From Chryseobacterium sp. T16E-39 (GTDB taxonomy: Bacteria; Bacteroidota; Bacteroidia; Flavobacteriales; Weeksellaceae), in NCBI RefSeq assembly GCF_002216065.1, contig NZ_CP022282.1, positions 186,001 to 250,000 of the forward strand: DNA of 64,000 bases, read 5' to 3'. A model generated the notes under the pieces. It had not been told where the DNA came from. It was given only the letters and a program-made list of their open reading frames with translations, and did no database searches. Numbering within the stretch: the first letter of the stretch is position 1; every line of letters begins with the position of its first letter. A program made the position numbers and the translations under genes. Shown here piece after piece: positions 45,137-56,000 of the stretch.

Positions 45137-46303
45137 TCAAATTTTAATAAATTTTCCACTGTAAATTTTACTTTCAGTAATTAATTTAATGAAATAAGTG
45201 CCAGATGGAATATCTCTAATGTTGATATGCTTATTAGCTATGGTTAAAGGTATCCTTTTTACTGTTTGTCCTACTATATTTTGTATTTCAACATTTCCTT
45301 CAATACTATTGTTGTCAATATTTAAAGTGATTTCTTCTTTAGCTGGATTCGGAAATACAGATAGCGGGCTATTCAAATCGAAATATTCCTTCTTTTTGTT
45401 CGTAATCAGGGAATTACGTGATGGTTTTGAAATTGCACATGCGTAAGAAGAATAGCTGGACATTACCTGTCCTGACTGCTTGGATTGAATTGAATTTGTA
45501 CAGGGTGAAATAGCTAAAATTAATGGGTTTCCAGACGAGGATGAAAGTATAGACTTAGGACCTACTGTGATTACATCGCCTGCTGTAATATTTGTTGTCA
45601 CATTTGGTGTTGTAGTAGTTTCTGTTGTTGAAGAACAAAAAGAAGAGCCAATATTAATATTTTTCCAATACAGATCACCACCTGGTATTACATTACAATA
45701 TGTCATATCAGTAGATGCACATCCAAAGATTTCTAAGCAAGAGATAGTTAATTCTATTTGTGATCTGTTTGCATTTGGACCAGGATAAACAACAATATAT
45801 TTGTATGATTCCATTGTATCAGTAGAAAATGTCAAATGTAAGGTTTGATCTGTAAAAGACCCTCCCGTATAAGTATATAAAAGTCTACTGGACGAAAATG
45901 AAGGAATTGGGCATCCTGAATAACTACAATTTGGTGGAATAGGATCATTACAAAGCAAAACATTGAATTTAGCATTTGTAAATACAGAAGCATTGAATTT
46001 TGGAATTCCAATATTTACTTGATATGAGGATCCCTGTACAAAATTTACCTTTCTATAGACTCCTTCTCCCATGGTACCGGACAGATTAGGAAAATTTTGA
46101 TAACCACTCCACATCCACAAGGTCTGTCCAACACCGTCATATGTAGGAGTCCCGTGTGTAACTCCCCATTCTCCTGGTGTTGCAATGAGCTGTAAATTGC
46201 CAGATGTTGGCCCAAGATTAATATTATCTGAAATATTTACCTGAGCTTGAAAAAATGAAGTTATCAGCAATAAAGCAAAAAGTAGATGAATTATATTTTT
46301 CAT
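45137..46303 (-). CDS. T9SS type A sorting-domain protein of unknown function
   Basis: This 388-residue secreted protein has a signal peptide (1-20, ending FQAQ), a central region with several Cys but no domain I recognise, and a type A T9SS C-terminal sorting domain (about 310-388, with VFPNPAKEEITL and SGTYFIKL). It follows the coiled-coil surface protein gene by four bases and is cotranscribed with it, suggesting the two act together at the surface. Confidence 0.85.
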   Translation of the reverse strand: MKNIIHLLFALLLITSFFQAQVNISDNINLGPTSGNLQLIATPGEWGVTHGTPTYDGVGQTLWMWSGYQNFPNLSGTMGEGVYRKVNFVQGSSYQVNIGIPKFNASVFTNAKFNVLLCNDPIPPNCSYSGCPIPSFSSSRLLYTYTGGSFTDQTLHLTFSTDTMESYKYIVVYPGPNANRSQIELTISCLEIFGCASTDMTYCNVIPGGDLYWKNINIGSSFCSSTTETTTTPNVTTNITAGDVITVGPKSILSSSSGNPLILAISPCTNSIQSKQSGQVMSSYSSYACAISKPSRNSLITNKKKEYFDLNSPLSVFPNPAKEEITLNIDNNSIEGNVEIQNIVGQTVKRIPLTIANKHINIRDIPSGTYFIKLITESKIYSGKFIKI

Positions 46304-46307
46304 AGGT

Positions 46308-46972
46308 TCAATTTTTCGTTTTCAACTGATCAACTTCTTTTTGTAGCTTAATGATGTAAAGAGTTAATTCTTCTACTTTTTGCATTAAAATCTTATTCAT
46401 TTCTTCTACATCCAATCCTTTTTCTTTGATTTCAGCCTCGCTGGGAACACCAGGTAAATGTTTATTTTTAGTAATGAATGAAGATACTTCATTAAGGTCT
46501 GGCAAGTGGTAATCATTTGCAAAAACATAATCAGCCCACTTGTCAATTTGAATTACACAACGTTTAGCAATAATATCTCCATCTACACTAAGCTTATAGC
46601 CACCATAATTACCATTTGCAGCTGTAGCACCAATTCTAACATTTCCATTATTATCCATAGCCATAGCTAATTTTGTTTCAGATGCCGGAGGAAATTGAGT
46701 TGTCTGATAAGTTCTCCATATTTCAAAAATATTTCCGGGAATAACCAACAATCCGCTTGAATAATCTGAAATTTTAAAAGCAGGTTGTGGTGTTTCACCT
46801 ATAACTGCGCGAATTGATCTACTAATGGACAATGAAGCGTCTGGTGTAGTATTGCCAATTCCTACTTTTCCCATTGTAGTTGTTGGTATACCAACTCCTC
46901 CGGTCCACACATTTTGTGCAAAAGAGGTAGTCGATACTGAAAGGATTAAAAGAAAAAAAATTTTGTTTTCAT
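46308..46972 (-). CDS. Secreted coiled-coil protein with a frameshifted signal peptide
   Basis: The mature part is open from about 46920: VWTGG, then VGIGNTTPDASLSIS, then the end region FITKNKHLPGVPSEAEIKEKG and a C-terminal coiled coil (VEELTLYIIKLQKEVDQL). This C-terminal pattern is common in flavobacterial surface proteins and resembles the region next to phage S74-type chaperones. The frame before VWTGG encodes a signal peptide ending SFAQN, but its ATG at 46972 is out of frame by one base; adding one T to the eight-T run (46953-46960, coding strand) restores MKTKFFFLL... to the mature frame, about 221 residues. It could be phase variation, decay or a sequencing error. Confidence 0.75.
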
Positions 46973-47199
46973 GGTATTAAATTTTATAGTGTTAAATTAA
47001 TCTTGATATTCGAATTTATCAGTATTGATAAAAGGTATATGTTCTCTATTGTGTGAAGTAAAGATAGGAGAAGGTGAAAATTGGATATAGTATAAATACG
47101 ACATTATAATTGAAATTTATTATGATGATCTATATTTCAATTGTCAAAATGAATTGAAAAATATTCTATATTTACTTTCAATCAGTTGAATAGATTTTT

Positions 47200-48048
47200 A
47201 TGGAACCATTAACATTTCTTCCCATAAATAATAGATTGAAAAAGATTGTTGAATCAATTGTAATTATTGATATTGATTGTGATCAGTATGATTTGAAAAG
47301 GGAATATCAATATCCATGGACTGCTAAGGCAAGTATATTTTTTACATTAAGTGATGAGAAATTATTAATAAAAGAGAATGGTAAATATCAAAAATTACCA
47401 TTTTGTTATACTGTAGGTCCAAGGCTTGTTAATGACGTTATTAATATTGGAGAAAAAAGACGTAAGATTGTTGGAGTTACCTTTAAGGCTGGAGGATTTC
47501 ACAGACTTATGGGAATACCTGTTAATTTGTTAACAAAAGAAAATACAAATACTCATCATATTTTTGGAAAAGAAACTGAAGAAGTGGAAGAGAGATTAAG
47601 AGAGGCTAAAAACAATATTGAAATATTGTCCATAATAGAAAGTTTTTTATTTAGAAGAATAGAATCTCTTCCAGCATTTTCACTATTTGATCTTGCACTT
47701 GAACAATGTGTGGAGAGTAAAGGAAATATCAAAATCGGAGAATTGGCCTCCATTTCAGGATTAAGTATCAGGCAGTTTGAAAGAAAATGTGAGATAAGTT
47801 TAGCTGTTGCTCCAAAGCTTTTTGCCAGATTGACACGTTTTACTTCTGCATTTATGATGAAAGAAAATAATTTAAAATTAAATTGGTCAAACATAGCTTA
47901 CGAATCTGGTTATTTTGATCAGATGCATCTTATAAAGGATTTTAGAATGTTTTCGGGATACAATCCTAACATGATGAATCAGATTGAAAACTTTGATGTC
48001 AAAATTATGACAATTTTAGAAGGTAAGTACAAGTATAAGACTTCCTAA
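47200..48048 (+). CDS. AraC-family transcriptional regulator
   Basis: This 282-residue protein has an N-terminal ligand domain of the DUF6597 type (about 1-130, including KIVGVTFKAGGFHRL). A C-terminal AraC DNA-binding region lies at about 165-265 (IGELASISGLSIRQFERKCE and YFDQMHLIKDFRMFSGYNP). It is divergent from the T9SS surface-protein unit and 117 bp before a serine hydrolase gene; either could be its target. Confidence 0.85.
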   Translation: MEPLTFLPINNRLKKIVESIVIIDIDCDQYDLKREYQYPWTAKASIFFTLSDEKLLIKENGKYQKLPFCYTVGPRLVNDVINIGEKRRKIVGVTFKAGGFHRLMGIPVNLLTKENTNTHHIFGKETEEVEERLREAKNNIEILSIIESFLFRRIESLPAFSLFDLALEQCVESKGNIKIGELASISGLSIRQFERKCEISLAVAPKLFARLTRFTSAFMMKENNLKLNWSNIAYESGYFDQMHLIKDFRMFSGYNPNMMNQIENFDVKIMTILEGKYKYKTS

Positions 48049-48164
48049 AGTACTAAATCTAACTTAGCGTATGATCCACAAATTATATAGGAATGTGATT
48101 TATTATTCTTATGTAATAGAATTATAATATTGATTGTCTTATTACAAATTACAAACAACCAAAA

Positions 48165-49628
48165 ATGAAGACTTACTTTTTACTGTTTCTTTCTATTCTT
48201 TCATCTTTTTACTATGCCCAGAATGCTGAATTGGCTGTCGATGCTATTATAAAAAGGGAAATGTCCGAGCGTAAGATTCCGGGGCTGCAAATTGCAGTGG
48301 TTCAGAACGGGAAAATCATTTTGAAAAAATCTTTTGGTGTTGCGAATATACAGGACCAGGTTCCGGTAACAGATACTACGATTTTCCCGATTAATTCCTG
48401 TACAAAAGTATTTACAGCTACTGCCATTATGCAGTTGGTAGAACAGGGTAAAGTGGATTTGTCAGCACCCATTTCTACCTATTTGGTTGATCTTCCTGAG
48501 CAGTGGCAAAAGGTCACTGTAGAGCAGATGATGACTCATATTTCGGGATTTCCGGAGTTGCTAAATGTACTCGACCCGAATACCGGAAATACCACAAAAA
48601 GTGAAAAAGAAGTCTGGGATGAAGTGAAAAGTCTTCCTATGGTTTTTAAAACCGGAGAACAGTTTAGCTATAATCAAACGAATTATTATCTGCTGGGAAA
48701 AATAATTGAAAAATTAACGGGAAAATCCTTTGAACAGTTTTTTAAAACCAAACAATTTCAACAGGTTGGTATGACTCATACGCTATTCGGGGATTCCAGA
48801 GATGTTATTCCTCATTTTGCACCAACATATCGTTATCGAAACCTGAATAATGGGAAAACAGGGGGCGAACAAAAGTGGGTGAATGATTACTATATATTTC
48901 CGGATTTTACCAGAACCGGAGCAGGACTTAACAGTACCGTAGAGGATATGGCAAAATGGATTATTGCTTTACAAAACGGTCAACTTCTGAAAACTCCTGA
49001 AGCATTAAACAGAATGTGGTCACCTATAAAAATGAATAATGGAACTCCTACAGCTTGGGCACCCGGTTGGGGATTGGCAAAATTCCGAACCAAACATAAG
49101 GCAGTGGGAATGTCTGGCGGTGCCAGATCAGCATTTTTAGTATATCCTGATGATCATTTAGCTGTAATTGTCCTCACCAATTTGGGCGGAAGTACCCCGG
49201 AAGATTTCCTGGAAGAGCTTGCTGGTGTTTATAATCCTGAGATCATTAAAGCTGATCCTGTTACTTTTCTAAGGCTTAATTTAAAGAAAATGGGATTTGA
49301 TAAAGCTATTGAATTAGTCAATGCGGAAAAGAAAAGGAATCCTGATTTTAAGCCTCAGGAATTTGAATTGAATGAGTGGGGCTATCGGATGATGTCTAAA
49401 AATGAGTTGAAAAATGCTTCTGAAATTTTTAAATTAAATGTTCACTTGTTTCCAGATAGCTGGAATGCTTATGACAGTTATGGCGAAGTCTTATTAAAAT
49501 TAGGGGATAAGGATCAGGGGATTAAGATGTATCAAAAATCAATGGAACTCAATCCTGACAATGAAAATGGTAAAAATGTTTTGAAGAAATTGACTTTAAT
49601 AGAAAGCCCTAAAAGTACCAGCAAATAA
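48165..49628 (+). CDS. Serine hydrolase (beta-lactamase fold) with TPR-like tail
   Basis: This 487-residue exported protein has a signal peptide (1-19, ending YYAQ). The beta-lactamase-fold domain carries SxxK as SCTK (78-81), and the tyrosine motif appears as YNQ (169-171) where YSN is usual. The third motif region reads MSGGARS. Two TPR-like helices pair at the C terminus (about 430-480, WNAYDSYGEVLLKLGDKDQGI). It is 15 nt before a paralogue with the same layout. The substrate is unknown. Confidence 0.87.
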   Translation: MKTYFLLFLSILSSFYYAQNAELAVDAIIKREMSERKIPGLQIAVVQNGKIILKKSFGVANIQDQVPVTDTTIFPINSCTKVFTATAIMQLVEQGKVDLSAPISTYLVDLPEQWQKVTVEQMMTHISGFPELLNVLDPNTGNTTKSEKEVWDEVKSLPMVFKTGEQFSYNQTNYYLLGKIIEKLTGKSFEQFFKTKQFQQVGMTHTLFGDSRDVIPHFAPTYRYRNLNNGKTGGEQKWVNDYYIFPDFTRTGAGLNSTVEDMAKWIIALQNGQLLKTPEALNRMWSPIKMNNGTPTAWAPGWGLAKFRTKHKAVGMSGGARSAFLVYPDDHLAVIVLTNLGGSTPEDFLEELAGVYNPEIIKADPVTFLRLNLKKMGFDKAIELVNAEKKRNPDFKPQEFELNEWGYRMMSKNELKNASEIFKLNVHLFPDSWNAYDSYGEVLLKLGDKDQGIKMYQKSMELNPDNENGKNVLKKLTLIESPKSTSK

Positions 49629-49643
49629 TCATATTACAATACA

Positions 49644-51083
49644 ATGAAGAATTATACCAGTCTGCTTTTTTTATTTCTTGCAATATGTCCGATTTTTGCT
49701 CAATTGCCGGCGGACTCGATAAGACTCCTTGCTAAAAAGGCTGTTACTGATAAAAGAAGTAAAAGCATTATTATCGGTATAATAGATGCCAATGGCAGAA
49801 CCATTTTCAAAGAAGGAGTCATAAGTGATGATAATCCTGTATTACCCGATGAAAATACGATTTACGAAATTGGTTCCATTACCAAGGTATTTACGTCATT
49901 GGTTTTAGCGGATATGAGTATAAAACATCAGTTAAAGCTTGATGATCCTGTTTCAAAGTTTCTGAAGAAAGATATAAAATTACCTACTAGAGGAGGAAAA
50001 GAAATTTCTTTACTCAATCTGGCTACCCATAGGTCAGCACTTCCTCGATTTCCTTACAATGTAGATCCAGGAGACCTTGATAATCCATATGCTGACTATA
50101 CTGAGAATAAGATGTTTGAGTATTTATCACACTATCAGCCGGATATTGATATTGATTCAAAATGGAGATATTCGAACACGGGATACGGATTATTAGGGTA
50201 TGCGTTAACATCGGTTTCGAAACAAAAAAATTATGAAACGCTGATAAAAGAGAAGATTTGTAAACCTCTTCATATGGATCATACGGTCATTACTATGACT
50301 GATGAACTGGAAAAGAATAGAGCAAGAGGGCATTCTGAATATGGAAAGCCCGCAAATTTTGTTGTTTTATCGGCAATTGAAGCAGGAGGTAGCCTACGTT
50401 CAAACCTTAATGATATGTTTACTTTTGTTGAAGCCAATTTGGGACTGATAAAGTCGGATTTGTTTCCAGCTATGAAACTTACTCATTTAAAACAGTCTAA
50501 AAAGGAGAATCATATGGGCTATGCTACACTTGGCTGGACATTTTGGGATAATGGGAAGGATATTGTTTTCAAAGATGGGGGAACACCAGGTTTCAGTTCT
50601 TTCATCGGACTTGATACCAAAAATAAATGGGGGATTGTTATACTATCCAATTCAGCGAATTCAGTTACAGATATTGGATTGCATATTATGGATCCAAGCT
50701 ATATAATAGAACCTTACAGGTATCCATGGAAACTTTTAGACACTCTGCGGATAGCGGTTAAAAATAATGGTGTAGATCATGGCATTGAATTATACAGGGA
50801 TCTTAAAGCGAATCATCATACGGAATTTACATTTGATGAGAATCAGCTTAATTATTTAGGACATGAATTGAGAAGAGATAATAAGATGGAAGATGCGATT
50901 AAAGTATTTGAATTTAATAAAAATGAATACCCAAAATCTACACTTGTGTATGAGAGCCTGGGAGAGATCTACAAAAGAAATCATAACCGGAAGAAAGCTT
51001 TTGAAAATTTCGGAAAAGCCATGGAATTAGAACCTCAGAACAAACATTGGGATTTTATGCTTCATCAACTGAAAAATCAGTGA
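49644..51083 (+). CDS. Serine hydrolase (beta-lactamase fold) with TPR-like tail, paralogue
   Basis: This 479-residue exported protein has a signal peptide (1-20, ending IFAQ), SxxK as SITK (78-81), the canonical YSN at 176-178, and DGGTPGFSS in place of the third motif. TPR-like helices lie at about 420-475. Its order of parts is the same as in the preceding gene, so the pair arose by tandem duplication and divergence and is probably cotranscribed. The two differ in the tyrosine motif and so may differ in activity. Confidence 0.87.
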   Translation: MKNYTSLLFLFLAICPIFAQLPADSIRLLAKKAVTDKRSKSIIIGIIDANGRTIFKEGVISDDNPVLPDENTIYEIGSITKVFTSLVLADMSIKHQLKLDDPVSKFLKKDIKLPTRGGKEISLLNLATHRSALPRFPYNVDPGDLDNPYADYTENKMFEYLSHYQPDIDIDSKWRYSNTGYGLLGYALTSVSKQKNYETLIKEKICKPLHMDHTVITMTDELEKNRARGHSEYGKPANFVVLSAIEAGGSLRSNLNDMFTFVEANLGLIKSDLFPAMKLTHLKQSKKENHMGYATLGWTFWDNGKDIVFKDGGTPGFSSFIGLDTKNKWGIVILSNSANSVTDIGLHIMDPSYIIEPYRYPWKLLDTLRIAVKNNGVDHGIELYRDLKANHHTEFTFDENQLNYLGHELRRDNKMEDAIKVFEFNKNEYPKSTLVYESLGEIYKRNHNRKKAFENFGKAMELEPQNKHWDFMLHQLKNQ

Positions 51084-51149
51084 CCTTTTCTTGCACGCCA
51101 AATATATCAGAAAAAGATCAGATTCTTGGATCAGTAATTTGAGAGCTCT

Positions 51150-51776
51150 TTACGAATACAGATTAGGCATCATTTGCATCAGAATGAGTAGAGAAACCAG
51201 CTTTTTTGAGGATTCATAATTGGGGTTAAGCTGTTCCCTGATCTCATTCAAGGCTTTACTGAGATTATTACTCACTGTTTTATTACTTAGATTAAGGGCT
51301 TCAGCAGTTTCTACAACAGACATATTTTTACGGATTCTTAAATCATACACTTTTTGTTCTGTTGGTGAAAGATGAGAAATGACTTCGTCTATCATTGTGA
51401 AAAGCTCATTGATGTCATGATCTTCAAGTATTTCTGCATATTCTGCATCGGTAATTTCCGCTAAAAAATCCTCAGTTTCATCTACATATACTTCCTGTAT
51501 CTTCTTGATGCTCGCATAATAGTCCAAAATGCGATAATGTATAAATCGGAATAAATATCCCTTAGCACTTTCCTCCTCATCAGTTTGTACAAATTCAGGG
51601 TTTTCCAGAATCCTGATCCAGAGGTTTTGCAATAGCTCTTCAGTAGCTTCTCTATCTCTCGTACGGGTGAATATCATTGTATAGAAACTATCCCAATATC
51701 TGTCGTACAGCGTAACAAAAGCAGGACGGTCTCCTGATTTTATTTTATTTAGTAAATTATAGTCTGTCGGTTTCAT
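51150..51776 (-). CDS. ECF-type RNA polymerase sigma factor
   Basis: This 208-residue sigma-70-family protein has region 2 (about 20-95, with YDRYWDSFYTMIFTRTRDREATEELLQ-type residues) and region 4 (about 135-185, LSPTEQKVYDLRIRKNMSVVETAEALNLSNKTVS). It is encoded divergently from a FecR anti-sigma gene and a TonB receptor with a signalling domain, the standard layout for cell-surface signalling. It should be released by FecR and drive transcription of the 52-61 kb operon. Confidence 0.9.
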   Translation of the reverse strand: MKPTDYNLLNKIKSGDRPAFVTLYDRYWDSFYTMIFTRTRDREATEELLQNLWIRILENPEFVQTDEEESAKGYLFRFIHYRILDYYASIKKIQEVYVDETEDFLAEITDAEYAEILEDHDINELFTMIDEVISHLSPTEQKVYDLRIRKNMSVVETAEALNLSNKTVSNNLSKALNEIREQLNPNYESSKKLVSLLILMQMMPNLYS

Positions 51777-51787
51777 AATCTCTATTG

Positions 51788-51795
51788 CAAATCTA
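51788..51795 (-). promoter_or_regulatory. -7 promoter element of the sigma factor gene
   Basis: Minus-strand TAGATTTG matches TAnnTTTG, 12 nt before the ATG at 51776, implying a very short leader. This suggests the sigma gene is read by the housekeeping polymerase. No perfect element was found for the divergent FecR gene, as expected if that promoter is ECF-dependent. Confidence 0.5.
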
Positions 51796-52043
51796 CCTAA
51801 ACTAATATTAATGTTTTGTGAATTATCCAGTCTTTAAGGTTAAATAATTCTGAAAAAAAATCGTGTTTTCCACTGATAATGTGTCTGTTTGTTCATAAAT
51901 GTGTTGTTTTTGTTGAAAAAATAATGTCAATGTTAATGAAATATTAAATCCCGTTTGGGAAGTTTCTCTTTTTGCCCAGTATTATAAGTGAGCGTATTTA
52001 TTGAAATTAATACAACATAAAACTAATACAACAACATTATAAA

Positions 52044-52991
52044 GTGAAGAAATTGAAATACAGCAAGACCGAGGCATTTGTTTTTAAATTATGGAGCAGG
52101 GAAGTATCCGGTAAAGAGATTTCCAGAAAAGAATCAGAAGTCCTGGAACTGTGGAAAAGTGAAGCAAGTAAAAACCTGGATAAAAACCATATCCTCGAAT
52201 CTAAAATTAAAGTGCTGTCTGGTTTAGAATCCTATTTTGGACGTCCGGTAAAGAATAATGTCTTTTATCTGAGACGAAATTTTTATCGTGCAGCTGCTGT
52301 ATTGCTTCTCCTTTTTGGTCTTACCGGTTTTTTCTCCTATAACTTTTTCATTAAACCAGATATATATGTTGCAGTAGAAGTTAATAAGATCATCAAATTG
52401 AAAGATGGATCTACTGTAATGCTTTTGCCTGGAGCAAAACTAACTGTTGAAAAATCTTTTCCAGCTAAAACAAGGGTGGTGGATTTACAGGGTGATGCTG
52501 TATTTAAAGTAGCCAAATCCAAAATACACCCATTCATTGTAAAAGCGGATGGCTTTAGTACAAGAGTAATGGGAACAGTTTTTAAAGTGATGCAGAGAGG
52601 TGCACGTAAAACGGTGGAATTATACGAAGGAAAAGTAGCAGTTTCCTCACCAGGCACCGCTGTTTCTTACCTTACTCCTAATCAAAGGTGGACAAATTTT
52701 GGATCAGCACATACTGCGGCAGTAATTAATGACAAAACAGATAAGAAGTCTGGAAAAAAGATCTCAATGCTCCTAACCTTAACTTTTAATGATGTATCCT
52801 TTAAAAGTATCATGGAGATTTTATATAAAAACTATGGAATAAGCATCAGATATCCGGAAGAAATAGCCGAGAAGAAAATTACGGCAGACCTTACCGGAAG
52901 CAGCTGGGATGAAAATGTAGAAGCATTGGCATTTATAACCGGTCTGGAGGTACAAAAAGAAAATAATACCACTTATATATTAAAAAAATAG
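52044..52991 (+). CDS. FecR-family anti-sigma factor
   Basis: This 315-residue protein starts with GTG at 52044. A cytoplasmic N-terminal sigma-binding region (about 1-80) is followed by one membrane helix (about 88-106), a periplasmic FecR domain (about 115-210) and a C-terminal DUF4974/STN-like domain (about 245-315, SFKSIMEILYKNYGISI). It holds the divergent ECF sigma factor inactive until the TonB receptor encoded next signals through its own N-terminal domain. Confidence 0.9.
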   Translation: MKKLKYSKTEAFVFKLWSREVSGKEISRKESEVLELWKSEASKNLDKNHILESKIKVLSGLESYFGRPVKNNVFYLRRNFYRAAAVLLLLFGLTGFFSYNFFIKPDIYVAVEVNKIIKLKDGSTVMLLPGAKLTVEKSFPAKTRVVDLQGDAVFKVAKSKIHPFIVKADGFSTRVMGTVFKVMQRGARKTVELYEGKVAVSSPGTAVSYLTPNQRWTNFGSAHTAAVINDKTDKKSGKKISMLLTLTFNDVSFKSIMEILYKNYGISIRYPEEIAEKKITADLTGSSWDENVEALAFITGLEVQKENNTTYILKK

Positions 52992-53009
52992 TAACAGGAT
53001 TAGTGTGTG

Positions 53010-56000
53010 ATGGAGATTACGAATAAAATTATGAGTCAGTCAGTAATAAAAAGTGGGGTTAAAAATATGAGAAATTTGAAATGCAGTCTTACTGTAGCGG
53101 TGATCTTTTTTGCTACGACAATAGACGCGCAGGAGTTAACAATGAAAGTCTCTTTCTCTGCTCAGGCAGGCAGACCTTTGATTGGAACACTGGAAGAATT
53201 TGCAGATAAAACAAGAATGCGTTTGGTGTATTCAAAATCAGATATAAAAGATCTCAAAGTGGGCGAGGTAAAATGTGATAACATTCCTGTAACCGATTGT
53301 CTGAAAAGTATTACAGATAATCTTCCGGTTGCAGTACGTCAAAGAGGAGAACTGATCTCGGTGAAATACCAGGGGTCTGCTATGTCTGTATCTTCAGTAC
53401 AAAAAAATGGAAAACTTACCGGTAAGATTGTAGATGAGATCGGAAACGCGGTTATAGGTGCAGAAGTGAGCATAGCGGGTAAGGCAACCGTAACAGATAA
53501 CAATGGGGACTTTAGCATCAACATTCCTTCTGGAACTTATACACTTACTGTGAAAGCATCCGGCTACAATTCATTAAGGGTAGAGAAGCTTACAATAAGC
53601 AATGAAGAAACAAATACAGTTTCCTTTGCTATGAAGCATATTTCTTCAAATAAGGAAACGAGAATTAAAGAAGTGGTGATTAAAGGAACCCGAAAAGCAG
53701 ATACACAGGCGGGGCTTTTAGCACAACAGAAGAAAGCTGCACAAATGAGTGACGGAATATCAGCCGAACAGATTTCCAAAACTCCTGATAGTGATGTTGG
53801 AGGAACATTGAAAAGAGTAACAGGAATCACTACTATAGATAATAAATATGTGGTTGTCCGGTCAATGGGTGAGCGATGGAATACAGCTGCTATGGACGGA
53901 ATTAATTTGCCAAGTACAGAAGCATATAATCAGAACTTTTCTTTTGATATTATTCCTACGGCAATGGTAGAAAGTGTAGTGGTAAGCAAAACAGCAACAC
54001 CCGATATGAATGCCAGTTTTGCAGGAGGATATGTAGAAGTACGCACGAAAGATATTCCGAACGAGAACTTTACAACAGTAAATGTTGGATCTTCTTACAA
54101 CGACATCTCAACATTTAAAGAATTTCTTTCGAAAAAAAGAGGAAAGTACGATTACTGGGGGTATGACGATGGAACAAGAGATTTTCCAAAAGGTTTAGTA
54201 GCTGCTGATTGGAATAACCCGCTGTTTTTTGAGCAGTCTAAACAGTTTACCAATGATAATTTTACGAATTACTCTACGAAGGCTAACCTGAACTCCAATA
54301 TGCAAGTTGCGTTGGGAAGGATCTTCAAACTTAAAAATAATAATAAATGGGGTTTTGCCGCCGCCATTACCACAAGAAATGAACAGAATAAGCTAGATAT
54401 TGACCATACGGGAAGAGGATCATGGTTGGATAATGCTGGATTGAACGTTAATTGGGAACAGACGGAGACAGCCCCTGTAAGCTTTTTTAATTTTAAAAAT
54501 AAAGGAGCATCTTACAGCTACAACTCCACAATAGGAACCATGTTAAACTTTGGTTTACAGCTGGGTAAAAACAGATTATCCTTCCGCAATTCCTATACCC
54601 ATATTTATGATCAAACTCTCACAAGGATTACGGGATGGGATCAATATACCGGAGGTCAGGATGCAACCGTTCCTTATAACTTTTTTTACTATGGAATCGT
54701 TCCTACAGGTACCGTTATTGGGGAAACACCTATTACAGAATCAACCAATTACCCGGTTTATCAGACCTTATTGCAGAACAAATTAGAAGGAAGCCATAAA
54801 ATAGGAAACAAAGAAATAACTTGGTTTGCTGCCCGAACTGGGGTGACTTCTGATACAAAAGATTATACCATATACCGTACAAACTATGATTTTATTGGGA
54901 ATGAAATTTTAAGCTATAATCAGATTTACAATTCCCAAAATAATTTTACAAGAGGATACATTGCAAATAAAGAAACGGATTATAACTATGGAGCTGCCTT
55001 CAAATGGAGCATGGATACCGGGAGTTTTAAAAATGATATAAAAGTAGGTTATGCAGGAGCTATAAAAAATAATACCAATCAGCAGCAAAAGTTTTTCTTA
55101 AGGGTCGATGAAAACCGAAATGTCCCCAATAGTGAAAAAGACCATTTGATTATGGATGGAGCACTTTCAGGGTGGCTTGATGGTTCTCATTACGCGCCTG
55201 GAGGGATCGGATGGCAAACCAAACCACTTTATAAAAATGAAAAATATGAGGGAAAGGTTACCCAGCATGCCCCTTTCATTATGTTTGATAATCGTTGGGA
55301 CAATAAACTAAGATTAGTTTGGGGAGTGCGGGCAGAGTATTTTAAATATGATCTGATTTCGCAACAGCAAAGTACAGCTGCAGACGATCCCAAGGCTGTT
55401 ATTAAAGCTCCGATTAAAGAAAAAGCATGGCAATGGATGCCTTCAGCAAATTTTACTTATAGTCCTACGAGCAGTATCAATGTGAGACTTGCCTATAATA
55501 GGTCTGTAATCCGCCCTCAATTTAATGAAAGAACAGGATTACCATATTTTGATCCTATTGCGAACGGTCTTATCTATAATACAGAAATGACTTCAGCGGT
55601 GATCAATAATTATGACTTTAAGTTTGAATGGTTCCCTGGTCTGGGAGAGATTATTTCAGCGGGATTGTATTATAAGAATATCGACCGGCCTATTGAGCGT
55701 GAAGGATATATTTCTCAGGAAGGAAATTTATTTCTCTACAATGGAAATTCTAAGAATGCAAAATTAAAAGGATTTGAAGTAGAAGTCAGAAAAAGCCTTG
55801 GATTCATCCGGGAAGATACTTTCCTTAAAAATGTGTTTGTCAGTGGTAATTTTACCTATAATGATACCAAGGTAGTTGCTTTTAAAGATATCTATAAAAC
55901 AGAGGATACTGATGAGACTTATGAAGTCAATCGACCACTATACGGACAAACTCCCTATACCTATAATCTGGGATTATTATACAGTGGAGATCGTTTAGGG

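Noticed and set aside
46308..46972. Phage tail-fibre or S74 peptidase gene
   Set aside because: The C-terminal region has a similar look, but there are no other phage genes, a signal peptide can be reconstructed and the next gene has a T9SS domain. It is better read as a surface protein.
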